From the NCBI GenBank assembly GCA_963833115.1, contig CAWHWS010000001.1, positions 189,968 to 253,967 on the forward strand: DNA of 64,000 bases. Reading direction: 5' to 3'. The translations under genes were made by a program, and so were the position numbers. This DNA comes from Hasllibacter sp963833115 (GTDB lineage Bacteria; Pseudomonadota; Alphaproteobacteria; Rhodobacterales; Rhodobacteraceae). Below, one piece after another: positions 32,927 through 41,801 of this stretch. The notes beneath the pieces are model-generated. The model did no database searches and was not told the origin of the DNA. It saw only the letters and a list, made by a program, of their open reading frames with translations. Each line of letters begins with the position of its first letter. Within the stretch, counting starts at the first letter, position 1.

Positions 32927-33223
32927 TCAGCCTCGGCCGTGCGACTGGCCGAAGTCCACGATCTGCTGGGGCGTGGCCTCGCGTTGATGCATGTCCTGCC
33001 AGTCGCCGTATGGCATGCCGTAGAACGCCTCGCGGCCCTGGGCCTTGTCCATCTCGACGCCGCGGGCGTTCGCCTCCTCCTGATACCAGCGGGCGAGGCA
33101 GTTCCGGCAGAAGCCCGTCAGGTTCATCATGTCGATGTTCTGCACGTCGGTGCGCTCGGCGAGGTGGGCGCGCAGGCGGCGGAAGGCGGCGGCCTCGATC
33201 TCGGTTCTCTGGGCGTCGGTCAT
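32927..33223 (-). CDS. DUF1244 family protein
   Basis: A 98-residue soluble protein: EIEAAAFRRLRAHLAERTDV, QNIDMMNLTGFCRNCLARWY, and EAFYGMPYGDWQDMHQREA then QQIVDF. These are the DUF1244 signature blocks; the two cysteines in FCRNC could bind metal. A clean AAAAGGAGA precedes the ATG at 33223; the open frame extends upstream without a better site. It converges on the dat hairpin and lies 43 bp below the N-formylglutamate amidohydrolase gene on the same strand. Function unknown. Confidence 0.9.
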   Translation of the reverse strand: MTDAQRTEIEAAAFRRLRAHLAERTDVQNIDMMNLTGFCRNCLARWYQEEANARGVEMDKAQGREAFYGMPYGDWQDMHQREATPQQIVDFGQSHGRG

Positions 33224-33266
33224 GGGGGCTCTCCTTTTCCCTCCATCTAAGGCGCCGCGCCGGCCG

Positions 33267-33953
33267 CTACAGCCCCGCATCCGCGCGGGCCGCGATCAGG
33301 AGGGGCGCGAGGCGGGCGCCCCAGGCGGCTTGATCCTCGGGGGCCTCTATGAGGTCGTTGCGCAGCTCGATCAGGACGTTGGGCCGCCCGTGCCGAAGGG
33401 CGTGGCGGTCGACCGCGTCGCCTGGCAGGTGGCCGGTATAGGGCTCGTTGTCGCCGACGACGAGATCGGCCTCGGCGCGCAGCCGGGCCAGCAGGGGATC
33501 CGCCAGGCGCCGGTCGGCGGCCGACAGGATGGCGACATGCCACGGGCGCGGCGGGCGGCCCCTGAGCTTCGGCGTGAAGGAGTGGACGGCGACGAGCGCG
33601 ATGCCGGGCCGGGCGCACAGGCGCCCGAGCGCGGCGTGATAGGGCCGGTGGAGGAGGTCCAGACGGCGCGCGCGCTCGGCGGCGTCCACGCCCCGGTTGG
33701 CCGGCACGATCGTGCCGTCGTAGAGGCGCATGATCAGGGTCGGGTCGTCCTCGCCGCGGTTGTTGTCGATGACGAGGCGGCTGAACCGGCCCAGCACCGC
33801 GGGCGCGTCCAGCGCGTCGGCCAGGGCGCGCGCGGTGCCCGCGGCCCCGACGTCCCAGGCGATATGGCGGGCCATCTCCTCCGGCGGCAGGCCGAGATCG
33901 CCGCTCGCGATCTTGCGCGGCACGCGCCGCGAGGCGTGGTCGCAGGAGACCAC
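33267..33953 (-). CDS. N-formylglutamate amidohydrolase family protein, GTG start
   Basis: A 228-residue FGase-family hydrolase: VVSCDHASRRVP, ARHIAWDVGAAG, GRFSRLVIDNNRG, ALVAVHSFTPKLRG and LIELRNDLI. It would release formate or an amine from N-acylglutamate-type substrates. GTG 33953 is the only ordinary start; the frame upstream (ANIADREAGAAEVAGEGRPG) resembles the usual 10-25-residue N-terminal extension but has no ATG, GTG or TTG, so the N-terminus is uncertain. Proximity to the D-glutamate cluster may or may not matter; histidine-degradation (hut) genes are absent. Confidence 0.85.
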   Translation of the reverse strand: MVSCDHASRRVPRKIASGDLGLPPEEMARHIAWDVGAAGTARALADALDAPAVLGRFSRLVIDNNRGEDDPTLIMRLYDGTIVPANRGVDAAERARRLDLLHRPYHAALGRLCARPGIALVAVHSFTPKLRGRPPRPWHVAILSAADRRLADPLLARLRAEADLVVGDNEPYTGHLPGDAVDRHALRHGRPNVLIELRNDLIEAPEDQAAWGARLAPLLIAARADAGL

Positions 33954-34045
33954 CCAGGCGCCCGGGCGCCCTTCGCCCGCGACCTCGGCGGCGCCTGCCT
34001 CGCGATCGGCGATGTTAGCGATAGCGAGAAACCCCCTTCGGCGCG

Positions 34046-34074
34046 TTGCCCGCCGCCGGACGCTGGGGCATAGC
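34046..34074 (+). promoter_or_regulatory. Candidate pyk promoter
   Basis: TTGCCC (34046-34051), 17-nt spacer, CATAGC (34069-34074), predicted start about 37 nt before the pyk ATG. It fits the TTGcNc / -10 'gCTA/CATA' pattern seen at other genes in this window. Confidence 0.4.
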
Positions 34075-34117
34075 GGCGGCGACGCGGCCCAGAGCCGCCC
34101 GACCGGGAAGGGGTGTC

Positions 34118-35566
34118 ATGCGCCGCCAGCGAAACGTCAAGATCGTGGCCACGCTCGGCCCGGCCTCCAGCGACGAGGCCACCATCCGCGCTCTGTTCGA
34201 GGCCGGGGCGGACGTGTTCCGCCTCAATATGTCCCATGGCGCGCATGCCGACATCGCCGAGCGCCATGCCGCGATCCGCCGGATCGAAGCCGATACCGGC
34301 CGCCCGATCGCCATCCTGGCGGACCTCCAGGGGCCCAAGCTGCGCGTTGGCACGTTCGGCGCCGGTCCGGTCGAGCTCAAGCCCGGGCAGGCGTTCCGGC
34401 TCGACCTGGACGAGGCGGAGGGGGACGCCCGGCGCGTGCGGCTGCCGCATCCCGAGATCTTCGAAGCCCTGGAGCCCGGCGCGTCGCTCCTGGTGAACGA
34501 CGGGAAGATCCGCCTCAAGGTGACGTCCTGCGGCGCCGATTTCGCGGAGACCGAGGTGGTCGTGGGCGGCGCGATCTCCGACCGCAAGGGCGTGAACGTG
34601 CCGGACGTGGTGCTGCCCGTGGCGGCGCTCTCGCCCAAGGACCGCGAGGACCTCGAGTTCGTGTGCGGGCTCGGCGTGGACTGGCTGGCGCTCTCCTTCG
34701 TGCAGCGCCCGGCGGACGTGGAGGAGGCGCGCACTCTGGCCCGCGGCCGCGCCGCGATCCTGTCCAAGATCGAGAAGCCCTCCGCGGTGCGGAGCTTCGA
34801 CGCGATCCTGGAGGCCTCGGACGGGATCATGATCGCGCGCGGCGATCTCGGCGTGGAGCTGCCGGTGCAGGCGGTCCCGCCGATCCAGAAGCGGCTCGGG
34901 CGCCTGTGCCGGGCGGCCGGCAAGCCGGTGATCGTGGCGACGCAGATGCTCGAGTCGATGATCGAATCGCCGGTGCCGACGCGGGCCGAGGTGTCCGACG
35001 TCGCGACCGCGATCTACGAGGGGGCGGACGCCATCATGCTCTCGGCCGAGAGCGCGGCGGGCGCCTACCCGATCGAGGCCGTCACCACGATGGACGACGT
35101 CGCCCGCGAGGTGGAGGGCGATCCGGTCTACCGCGAGATCATCGACGCGCAGCGGAGCGCGACCCGCCGGCGCGGGGTGGCCGACGGGATCGTGGCCGCC
35201 GCCCGCGAGATCTCGGAGACCGCGGAGATCAAGGCGATCTGCTGCTTCACCAAGACGGGCACGACCGCCTCCCTGGTGGCGCGCGAGCGGCCGCACGTGC
35301 CGATCCTCGCGCTCACGCCCGAGCAGGGCACGGCGCGGCGCCTGTGCCTGACCTGGGGGACGACGTGCTTCCAGACCGAGGAGGTCGAGCGCTTCAAGCA
35401 GGCGGTGGTCGCCGCCGCCCGCGCCGCGCGGGAGGGAGGATTCGCGACCGAGGCCGACCAGATCGTGGTGACCGCGGGCGTGCCCTTCGGCGTGGAGGGC
35501 ACGACCAACATCCTGCGCGTCGCGCCCTGCGAGGAGCGCCTCATCTACCGGACGGACCCCGGCTGA
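34118..35566 (+). CDS. pyk: Pyruvate kinase
   Basis: Last glycolytic step, PEP plus ADP to pyruvate plus ATP; 482 residues. Motifs: KIVATLGPASSDEA, FRLNMSHG, DLQGPKLRVG, the active-site strand AAILSKIEKPSAV and GIMIARGDLGVELP with the catalytic lysine in SKIEKP, TQMLESM, and MLSAESAAGAYP. The ATG follows GGAAGGGG; an in-frame upstream start adds a non-family extension and was rejected. Confidence 0.96.
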   Translation: MRRQRNVKIVATLGPASSDEATIRALFEAGADVFRLNMSHGAHADIAERHAAIRRIEADTGRPIAILADLQGPKLRVGTFGAGPVELKPGQAFRLDLDEAEGDARRVRLPHPEIFEALEPGASLLVNDGKIRLKVTSCGADFAETEVVVGGAISDRKGVNVPDVVLPVAALSPKDREDLEFVCGLGVDWLALSFVQRPADVEEARTLARGRAAILSKIEKPSAVRSFDAILEASDGIMIARGDLGVELPVQAVPPIQKRLGRLCRAAGKPVIVATQMLESMIESPVPTRAEVSDVATAIYEGADAIMLSAESAAGAYPIEAVTTMDDVAREVEGDPVYREIIDAQRSATRRRGVADGIVAAAREISETAEIKAICCFTKTGTTASLVARERPHVPILALTPEQGTARRLCLTWGTTCFQTEEVERFKQAVVAAARAAREGGFATEADQIVVTAGVPFGVEGTTNILRVAPCEERLIYRTDPG

Positions 35567-35593
35567 CGCCCCCCGTGGCCGCCGCCGCCCGGC

Positions 35594-35621
35594 TTGCGCG
35601 CGCCCGCGCGGGGGGCTAGAG
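35594..35621 (+). promoter_or_regulatory. Candidate rpmI-rplT promoter
   Basis: TTGCGC (35594-35599), 16-nt spacer, CTAGAG (35616-35621); leaves an untranslated leader of about 75 nt before rpmI, long enough for the L20-type autoregulatory leader known in other bacteria, though I could not recognise its fold. Confidence 0.4.
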
Positions 35622-35702
35622 GGCGCGCTTCCATCCCCGCGCCCGCGGCCGATACGGCATGCCGACCGGCGCGACGAACGTGATCCCGAAGGGAGCCTCG
35701 AA

Positions 35703-35903
35703 ATGCCCAAGATGAAGACGAAGTCGAGCTGCAAGAAGCGGTTCAAGGTGACGGCGACCGGCAAGGTCATGTCCGGCCCCGCCGGCAAGCGGCACGGCAT
35801 GATCAAGCGGTCGACCAAGTTCATCCGCTCGCACCGTGGCAACTCGGTCATGTCCGAGCCCGATCAGAAGATCGCGCTCGGCTTCATGCCCTACGACCGC
35901 TGA
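35703..35903 (+). CDS. rpmI: Ribosomal protein L35
   Basis: 66-residue basic large-subunit protein. MPKMKTKSSCKKRFKVTATG is the diagnostic N-terminus, with GKRHGMIKRSTKFIR following. The usual alanine-type residue before KKRF is Cys here (SSCKKRF). The pair rpmI-rplT is separated by 12 bp; infC is not in the window. Confidence 0.97.
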   Translation: MPKMKTKSSCKKRFKVTATGKVMSGPAGKRHGMIKRSTKFIRSHRGNSVMSEPDQKIALGFMPYDR

Positions 35904-35915
35904 GGAGGCGCCAAG

Positions 35916-36296
35916 ATGTCCCGCACCAAGACCGGACTCGTCACGCACCGCCGCCACAAGAAGGTCGTCGACGCCGCCAAGGGCTATTACGGCCGCCGCT
36001 CCACGACCTTCCGCGTCGCTCGCCAGGCGGTCGACAAGGCCAACCAATACGCCACGCGCGACCGCAAGAACCGGAAGCGCCAGTTCCGCGCGCTGTGGAT
36101 CCAGCGGATCAACGCCGCGATCCGCGCGCATGACGAGACGCTGAACTATTCCAAGTTCATCGGCGGCCTCGCCGCCTCCGGGATCGAGGTCGACCGCAAG
36201 GTCCTCGCCGATCTCGCGGTGCACGATCCGGAGGCGTTCGGCGCCATCGTCGATCAGGCCAAGGCCGCGATCCCGGCGCAGCCCGTCCCGGCCTGA
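35916..36296 (+). CDS. rplT: Ribosomal protein L20
   Basis: 126-residue 23S rRNA-binding assembly protein. RTKTGLVTHRRHKKVVDAAK, YYGRRSTTFRVARQAVDKA and RDRKNRKRQFRALWIQRINA are characteristic. GAGGAGG precedes the ATG. In enterobacteria L20 represses its own operon by binding the leader; here the transcript starts with rpmI. A strong hairpin follows. Confidence 0.97.
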   Translation: MSRTKTGLVTHRRHKKVVDAAKGYYGRRSTTFRVARQAVDKANQYATRDRKNRKRQFRALWIQRINAAIRAHDETLNYSKFIGGLAASGIEVDRKVLADLAVHDPEAFGAIVDQAKAAIPAQPVPA

Positions 36297-36314
36297 CGCC
36301 GGCGCTTCGGATGT

Positions 36315-36348
36315 CGAGGGGCCGTCCGGGCGACCGGGCGGCCCCTCG
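36315..36348. terminator. Hairpin between rplT and convergent permease gene
   Basis: 10-bp perfect stem CGAGGGGCCG (36315-36324) with CGGCCCCTCG (36339-36348), loop able to form a further short stem. It lies 19 bp past the rplT stop and 46 bp from the permease stop, so it can serve both directions. Confidence 0.6.
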
Positions 36349-36393
36349 TCGTTCCAGGTCGGCCACCACGGCGCGCCCGGAGCGGCGATGCGC

Positions 36394-37581
36394 CTATTCG
36401 GCGGCGACCCGCACTCGTGCCTCGGAGCCGCCATCGGCCGGCGGGGGGTCGCCGCGTTCCGCGCCGCGGGCGGAGAGGAAGTCGCCGAGGGTGTGGAGGG
36501 CGGGGATGTGCCCGCACAGGACCCGCACCGCGACCAGGAGCGGAACCGCGATCAGCATGCCCACCACCGACCACAGCCAGGCCCAGAACGCGACCATGAT
36601 GAAGACGACCACCGTGTTGAGCTTGAGGTTCCGGCCGACGGCCCATGGCGTGACGAACTGCCCCTCGAACGAGGTCAGCGCGTAGTAGACGATCGCCGGG
36701 ATGAAGGCCTCTCCCATGCCGGGGAACGTCAGGAGGCCGACGACCAGCGTGAGCGCCGCGCCCACGATCGCCCCGATATAGGGGACGTAGTTCAGGATGC
36801 ACGCCGCGACGGCGAAGAGGAGCGGGTCGGGCATCCCGAGCGCCCACATCGCGAGGCCGACCGCGACGCCGAGCCCGACATTGATGATCGTGATCGTCAG
36901 CAGGTAGTGCGAGACCTGCCGCTCGATCTCGCGGGCGATGCGCATGGCGCGCCGCTTGTCGCGGAAGTTGGGCAGGACGTGCACCAGCTTCTCGTAGAAC
37001 ATGTCGCCCGAGGCCAGGACGAAGAACAGGAGCACGAGGGTCAGGACGAGCTGCACCAGGATCGAGGGCGCCGTGCCCGCGAGCGTGGTGAGGAAGCCGC
37101 CGTCGCGGACGACGACCTCGGTCACCTCGCTGGAATCGGGGGAGGGCGCGGCGGCCTCGCTGACCTTCTCGACGACCTCGGTGAGGGAGGCGCCCTCCTC
37201 GTCCCCGCCGAAGGAGGCGCGGATCTGGCCGATGCGCTGCTCGAGCTGCGCGCCGATGCGCGGGGCGTCCGCGGTCCATTCGCGGACCGGGCCGGAGAGC
37301 AGGACTGCGACCGCGACCAGGCTCGCGACGAGGGCGGTCATGATGAGGCCGGCCGCCGCACCGCTCGGCAGGCCGATCCGCTCCATCCCGCGGCGCAGCG
37401 GGCTGAACACCAGGGCCAGGAGGAAGGCCATCAGGATGGGGGTCAGGAACAGCTTGGCGTAGGCGAGCGCGTAGACCGCCAGCAACGCGAAGATGCCGGT
37501 GATGGCCCATCGCGGCGCCGCCGGCCGGGCGGGCTCCGCCTCCGGCTCCGCCGGCGCCGGGATGGAAGGATCGGATGACAT
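36394..37581 (-). CDS. AI-2E/PerM-family transporter
   Basis: 395-residue inner-membrane protein. Hydrophobic helices flank LLALVFSPLRRGMER near the N-terminus; a soluble loop (about 110-190) is followed by the family's C-terminal core PNFRDKRRAMRIAREIERQV, LNYVPYIGAIVGAAL, and FEGQFVTPWAVGRNLKLNTV. Family members export autoinducer-2 or move sodium/protons; most are unassigned. The start ATG gives MSSDPSIPAPAEPE; it diverges from pheS across 129 bp. Confidence 0.88.
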   Translation of the reverse strand: MSSDPSIPAPAEPEAEPARPAAPRWAITGIFALLAVYALAYAKLFLTPILMAFLLALVFSPLRRGMERIGLPSGAAAGLIMTALVASLVAVAVLLSGPVREWTADAPRIGAQLEQRIGQIRASFGGDEEGASLTEVVEKVSEAAAPSPDSSEVTEVVVRDGGFLTTLAGTAPSILVQLVLTLVLLFFVLASGDMFYEKLVHVLPNFRDKRRAMRIAREIERQVSHYLLTITIINVGLGVAVGLAMWALGMPDPLLFAVAACILNYVPYIGAIVGAALTLVVGLLTFPGMGEAFIPAIVYYALTSFEGQFVTPWAVGRNLKLNTVVVFIMVAFWAWLWSVVGMLIAVPLLVAVRVLCGHIPALHTLGDFLSARGAERGDPPPADGGSEARVRVAAE

Positions 37582-37659
37582 CGGCGCGCGCTCCGCAGGG
37601 GGGTACGGGGCACGTAACGCGCCAGCGGCCGGATCGTTCGATGGCGGTCGGCGCGGCCG

Positions 37660-37687
37660 TTGCCCCCTCCGGCGGGCCGCGCTATCG
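37660..37687 (+). promoter_or_regulatory. Candidate pheS promoter
   Basis: TTGCCC (37660-37665), 16-nt spacer, CTATCG (37682-37687), with about 20 nt of leader containing GGGAGG before the ATG. No attenuator or T-box is visible in so short a leader. Confidence 0.45.
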
Positions 37688-37710
37688 CGGCGGCCGGCAG
37701 GGAGGCCCCG

Positions 37711-38763
37711 ATGGACGAGTTGCGCGCGAGATGGCTGGACGCGATCCGGGGCGCCGCGGGCGAGGAGGCGCTCGAGGCCGTGCGCGTGGCCGCCCTCGGC
37801 AAGAAGGGGGAGGTCGCGCTCCGGATGCGCGAGTTGGGGCGCATGACCCCCGAGGAGCGACAGCTCGCGGGGCCGGCACTGAACGCCCTCAAGGGCGAGC
37901 TGACATCCGCGATCGCGGCGCGCGCCGCCGCGCTCGGGGATGCCGCCCTGGCGGAGCGGCTGGCGGCCGAATGGCTGGACGTGACCCTCCCGCCCCGGCC
38001 GCGCCGCACGGGCACGATCCACCCGGTCAGCCAGGTCACCGAGGAGGTGACGGCGATCTTCGCGCAGATGGGGTTCGGCGTCGCGACCGGCCCGCAGGTC
38101 GAGGACGACTGGCACAATTTCGACGCGCTCAACATCCCGTGGCACCATTCGAGCCGCGAGGAGATGGACACGTTCTACATGTCCGCCGCCCCCGGCGAGC
38201 GGCCGAACGTCCTCAGGACCCACACCTCGCCGGTGCAGATCCGCTCGATGCTGGAGCATGGCGCGCCGCTGCGCGTGATCTGTCCGGGGCGGGTGTACCG
38301 CTCGGACTACGACCAGACGCACACGCCGATGTTCCATCAGGTCGAGGGCATCGCCATCGACCGGGACATCACGATGGCCAACCTCAAATGGGTGCTGGAG
38401 GAGTTCGCGCGCGCCTTCTTCGAGGTGCCCGAGCTCGAGGTGCGGTTTCGCGCCAGCCATTTCCCCTTCACCGAGCCCTCGGCGGAGATCGACTTCCGCT
38501 GCTCGTGGGAGGGCGGCACCCTGAAGCTCGGCGAGGGCGACGACTGGCTCGAGGCCGGCGGCTGCGGCATGGTCCACCCCGAGGTCCTGAAGTCCGGCGG
38601 GATCGACCCTTCCGAGTGGCAAGGCTTCGCCTTCGGCCTCGGCATCGACCGGCTCGCCATGCTGAAATACGGCATCCCGGACCTGCGCGCCTTCTTCGAC
38701 AGCGACCTGCGCTGGCTCAAGCATTACGGCTTCGGCGCGCTCGACATGCCGGGGGCGGCGTGA
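37711..38763 (+). CDS. pheS: Phenylalanyl-tRNA synthetase subunit alpha
   Basis: Catalytic subunit of the alpha2-beta2 PheRS, 350 residues. N-terminal coiled coil (LEAVRVAALGKKGEVALRMR), then class II motifs: GFGVATGPQVEDDWHNFDAL, RTHTSPVQIRSM, GRVYRSDYDQTHTPMFHQ, and FGLGIDRLAML. GGGAGG precedes ATG 37711. Its stop is shared with the GTG of the following small membrane gene (GTGA). Confidence 0.97.
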   Translation: MDELRARWLDAIRGAAGEEALEAVRVAALGKKGEVALRMRELGRMTPEERQLAGPALNALKGELTSAIAARAAALGDAALAERLAAEWLDVTLPPRPRRTGTIHPVSQVTEEVTAIFAQMGFGVATGPQVEDDWHNFDALNIPWHHSSREEMDTFYMSAAPGERPNVLRTHTSPVQIRSMLEHGAPLRVICPGRVYRSDYDQTHTPMFHQVEGIAIDRDITMANLKWVLEEFARAFFEVPELEVRFRASHFPFTEPSAEIDFRCSWEGGTLKLGEGDDWLEAGGCGMVHPEVLKSGGIDPSEWQGFAFGLGIDRLAMLKYGIPDLRAFFDSDLRWLKHYGFGALDMPGAA

Positions 38764-38963
38764 GCCGCTCGCGGCTCGCCGTCCTCGCGCTGGCGACCGT
38801 GATCGTGGGGGCGCATGTCATGCTGTGGCTGTCGGACGTGCCGCAGGACGCGAAGCTGCGGCTGACTCTGCTCAACGCCGCGGGCTGGGGCGCCGTGCTG
38901 CTGCCGGCGCTGGCGGTGAACCTCTGGCTCGGGGCCGTGACCCGCCGGAACGAAGAGGGATGA
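38760..38963 (+). CDS. Small two-helix membrane protein between pheS and pheT
   Basis: 67 residues starting at GTG 38760, overlapping the pheS stop. Two hydrophobic helices: RLAVLALATVIVGAHVMLW and LLNAAGWGAVLLPALAVNLW, joined by SDVPQDAKLRLT, with a charged tail TRRNEEG. Coupled translation and the 4-bp gap to pheT indicate a genuine cistron. I recall similar small proteins in this slot in related genomes, but no function. A membrane protein inside a synthetase operon is unexpected. Confidence 0.75.
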   Translation: MSRSRLAVLALATVIVGAHVMLWLSDVPQDAKLRLTLLNAAGWGAVLLPALAVNLWLGAVTRRNEEG

Positions 38964-38967
38964 CGCG

Positions 38968-41355
38968 TTGAAGTTCACGATGTCCTGGCTGCGCGAGCAT
39001 CTCGATACGGACGCGTCCGTGGACGAGATCGCCGAGGCGCTGACCGATCTCGGGCTGGAGGTGGAGGGCGTGACCGACCCGGCCGCCGCGCTGCGGCCGT
39101 TCCGGATCGGGCATGTCGAGAGCGCCGAGCCGCACCCGGACGCCGACCGGCTGCGGGTCTGCATGGTGCGCACCGCGGGCGGCGTGAAGCAGATCGTGTG
39201 CGGCGCGCCGAACGCGCGCGCCGGGATCACGGTCGTCGTCGCCGAGCCGGGGGTCTACGTCCCCGGCATCGACACGACCATCGGCGCGTCCAGGATCAGG
39301 GGCGTCGAGAGCTTCGGCATGATGGCCTCCGAGCGGGAGATGGAGCTGTCGGACGAGCATGACGGCATCATCGAGCTGCCCTCGGGGGAGGTGGGAGAGA
39401 GCTTCGCCGACTGGCTCGCCGTCAACCGGCCGGGCGCCGTCGATCCGGTGATCGAGATCGCGATCACCCCCAACCGGCCCGACGCGCTGGGCGTGCGGGG
39501 GATCGCGCGCGACCTCGCGGCGCGGGGGCTCGGGACGCTGCGCCCGCGGGAGGTCGAGATGGTGCCGGGTCGCCATCCGTCGCCCGTGGGGGTCACCATC
39601 GACGCGGACGCGCGCGAGGGCTGCCCGGTCTTCCACGGGCGCCTCATCCGGGGCGTGACGAACGGGCCCTCCCCCGACTGGCTGCGGGCGCGGCTCGAGG
39701 CGATCGGACTGCGGCCGATCGGCTTCCTGGTGGACGTGACGAACTTCTTCACCCACGACCTCAACCGCCCGCTTCACGTGTTCGACGCGGCCAAGTTGGC
39801 CGGCGGGCTGCGGGTGCACCTGGCCGAGGGCGGCGAGATGCTCGAGGCGCTGGACGAGCGCACCTACGAGGCGCCCGCGGGCGCGGTCCTGATCTCGGAC
39901 GGTGCGGGCGCGCAGTCGCTGGGCGGGATCATGGGCGGCGCCGCGACGGGCGTGGACGACGGCACGACGGACGTGTTCGTGGAATGCGCGTATTTCGACC
40001 CGGTGAGAACGGCGCTGACGGGCCGGGCCCTGAAGATCCATTCGGACGCGCGCTACCGCTTCGAGCGGGGGATCGACCCGGCCAGCGTGCCGACCGGCAT
40101 CGAGATGGCGACGCGGATGATCCTCGATCATGCCGGCGGCGAGCCGTCCGAGGTCGTCGTCGCGGGCGAGGTGCCGGACGACGCGCGGGCCTACCCGTTC
40201 GATCCGAGCCGGATGCGCACCCTCGTCGGCATGGAGGTGCCCGAGGCCGAGCAGCGCCGCAGCCTGGAGGCCCTCGGCTTCCGGGTCGAGGATGGGATGG
40301 CGCATGTCCCGTCCTGGCGGCCCGACATTCGCGGCGCGGCCGACATCGTCGAGGAGGTGGCGCGGGCCGCGTCCCTGACGAAGCTGGTCGGCGCGCCCCT
40401 GCCGCGCGCGCCGGGGGTCGGGGGTCCGGTCCTGACCCCAGGGCAGGCGCGCGAGCGCATCGCGCGCCGGACCGCCGCCGCGCTCGGCTACGATGAATGC
40501 GTGACCTACAGCTTCGTCGACCTCGCCGCGGCCGAGACCTTCGGCGGCGGGGCCGAGGGCACCCGTCTCGAGAACCCGATCAGCTCGGAGATGAGCCATC
40601 TGCGGCCCTCGCTCCTGCCGGGCCTGCTGCGCGCGGCGGCGCGGAACCAGGCGCGGGGCGTCGGCCGGATGGCGCTCTTCGAATGCGGCGCGGCGTTCCA
40701 CGGCGGCGGGCCCGGCGAGCAGCATGCGGCCTTGACGGGCGTGATCGTCGGGGCGCCGGATCGGGACGTGCACGGCGGCGCGCGCGAGGCGGACGCCTTC
40801 GACATGCGCGGCGACGCGGCCGCGATCCTCGAGGCTCTCGGCGCGCCGGCGGGGCGGGTCCTGCGCGGTGCGCCGGACTGGTGGCATCCGGGCCGTTCGG
40901 GGCGCGTCACGCTCGGCCCGAAGGTGGCGCTGGCGACCTTCGGCGAGGTGCACCCCCGCGCGTCCCGGGCGATGGGCGTGAAGGGCCGGGTGGCGGCGTT
41001 CACCGTGCATCTGGACGCGATCCCGATGCCGAAGGCCAAGGGCGCCTCTCGAGGTGCGCTCGCGCTGAGCAACGTGCAGGGCGTGGAGCGCGACTTCGCC
41101 TTCGTCCTGGACCGGGACGTGCCGGCGCAGGACGTGGTCGCCGCGGCGCGCGGCGCGGACAAGGCCCTGATCGCCGACGTGCGGGTGTTCGACGCCTTCG
41201 AGGGCGGGGCGCTCGGCGAGGGGCGCAAGTCCCTCGCCATCGCGGTGCGGCTGCAGCCGGCGGACCGCACCCTGACCGAGGCGGAGATCGCGGCGGTCGG
41301 CGAGAGGATCGTGGCCAAGGTCGCCGCGGCCACCGGCGGGACGCTTCGCGCGTGA
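38968..41355 (+). CDS. pheT: Phenylalanyl-tRNA synthetase subunit beta, TTG start
   Basis: 795 residues, full length. MKFTMSWLREHLDTDASVDEI N-terminus, the tRNA-binding EMAP-like domain (about 40-150), B3/B4 editing domain, B5 (PFDPSRMRTLVGMEV), and the C-terminal FDX-ACB anticodon-binding domain (NVQGVERDFAFVLDRDVPA). The TTG at 38968 gives the family N-terminus; starting at the ATG four codons later is possible. Its stop overlaps the ytoQ GTG. Confidence 0.96.
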   Translation: MKFTMSWLREHLDTDASVDEIAEALTDLGLEVEGVTDPAAALRPFRIGHVESAEPHPDADRLRVCMVRTAGGVKQIVCGAPNARAGITVVVAEPGVYVPGIDTTIGASRIRGVESFGMMASEREMELSDEHDGIIELPSGEVGESFADWLAVNRPGAVDPVIEIAITPNRPDALGVRGIARDLAARGLGTLRPREVEMVPGRHPSPVGVTIDADAREGCPVFHGRLIRGVTNGPSPDWLRARLEAIGLRPIGFLVDVTNFFTHDLNRPLHVFDAAKLAGGLRVHLAEGGEMLEALDERTYEAPAGAVLISDGAGAQSLGGIMGGAATGVDDGTTDVFVECAYFDPVRTALTGRALKIHSDARYRFERGIDPASVPTGIEMATRMILDHAGGEPSEVVVAGEVPDDARAYPFDPSRMRTLVGMEVPEAEQRRSLEALGFRVEDGMAHVPSWRPDIRGAADIVEEVARAASLTKLVGAPLPRAPGVGGPVLTPGQARERIARRTAAALGYDECVTYSFVDLAAAETFGGGAEGTRLENPISSEMSHLRPSLLPGLLRAAARNQARGVGRMALFECGAAFHGGGPGEQHAALTGVIVGAPDRDVHGGAREADAFDMRGDAAAILEALGAPAGRVLRGAPDWWHPGRSGRVTLGPKVALATFGEVHPRASRAMGVKGRVAAFTVHLDAIPMPKAKGASRGALALSNVQGVERDFAFVLDRDVPAQDVVAAARGADKALIADVRVFDAFEGGALGEGRKSLAIAVRLQPADRTLTEAEIAAVGERIVAKVAAATGGTLRA

Positions 41356-41801
41356 GCCTGCGGGTCTACCTTTCCGGCGAGATCCACACCGACTGGCGGG
41401 CGGGCGTGATCGCGGGTTCGGACGGGCTGGACGTCGTCTTCGACGGCCCGGTGACGGATCACGCCGCGAGCGACGATTGCGGTGCGGCGATCCTGGGCCC
41501 CGAGGAGAAGAAGGTCTGGCACGATCGGCTCGGCGCGCAGGTCAACGCGATCCGCACCCGGCGCGGGATCGGCGCGGCCGAGGTGGTCGTCGTCCGGTTC
41601 GGCGAGCAGTACCGCCAGTGGAACGCCGCCTTCGACGCCGGGATGGCGGCGGCGCTGGGCAAGTCGCTGATCGTGCTGCACCCGCCCGAGCACGGCCACG
41701 CGCTCAAGGAGGTGGACGCGGCCGCGCTCGCGGTGTGCGAGACGCCCGCCCAGGTGGCGGACGTCCTGCGCTACGTGCTGACGGGTGCGCTGCCGGCCTA
41801 G
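41352..41801 (+). CDS. ytoQ: YtoQ family protein
   Basis: 149-residue cytoplasmic protein: LRVYLSGEIHTDWRAGVIAG, FDGPVTDHAASDDCGA, VWHDRLGAQVNAIRTRRGI, and VVVRFGEQYRQWNAAFDAG. It is related to nucleoside 2-deoxyribosyltransferase-like folds, but no activity is established. GTG start coupled to pheT (GTGA) places it as the fourth gene of the phe operon. It ends overlapping the GST stop by 4 bp. Confidence 0.88.
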   Translation: MSLRVYLSGEIHTDWRAGVIAGSDGLDVVFDGPVTDHAASDDCGAAILGPEEKKVWHDRLGAQVNAIRTRRGIGAAEVVVVRFGEQYRQWNAAFDAGMAAALGKSLIVLHPPEHGHALKEVDAAALAVCETPAQVADVLRYVLTGALPA

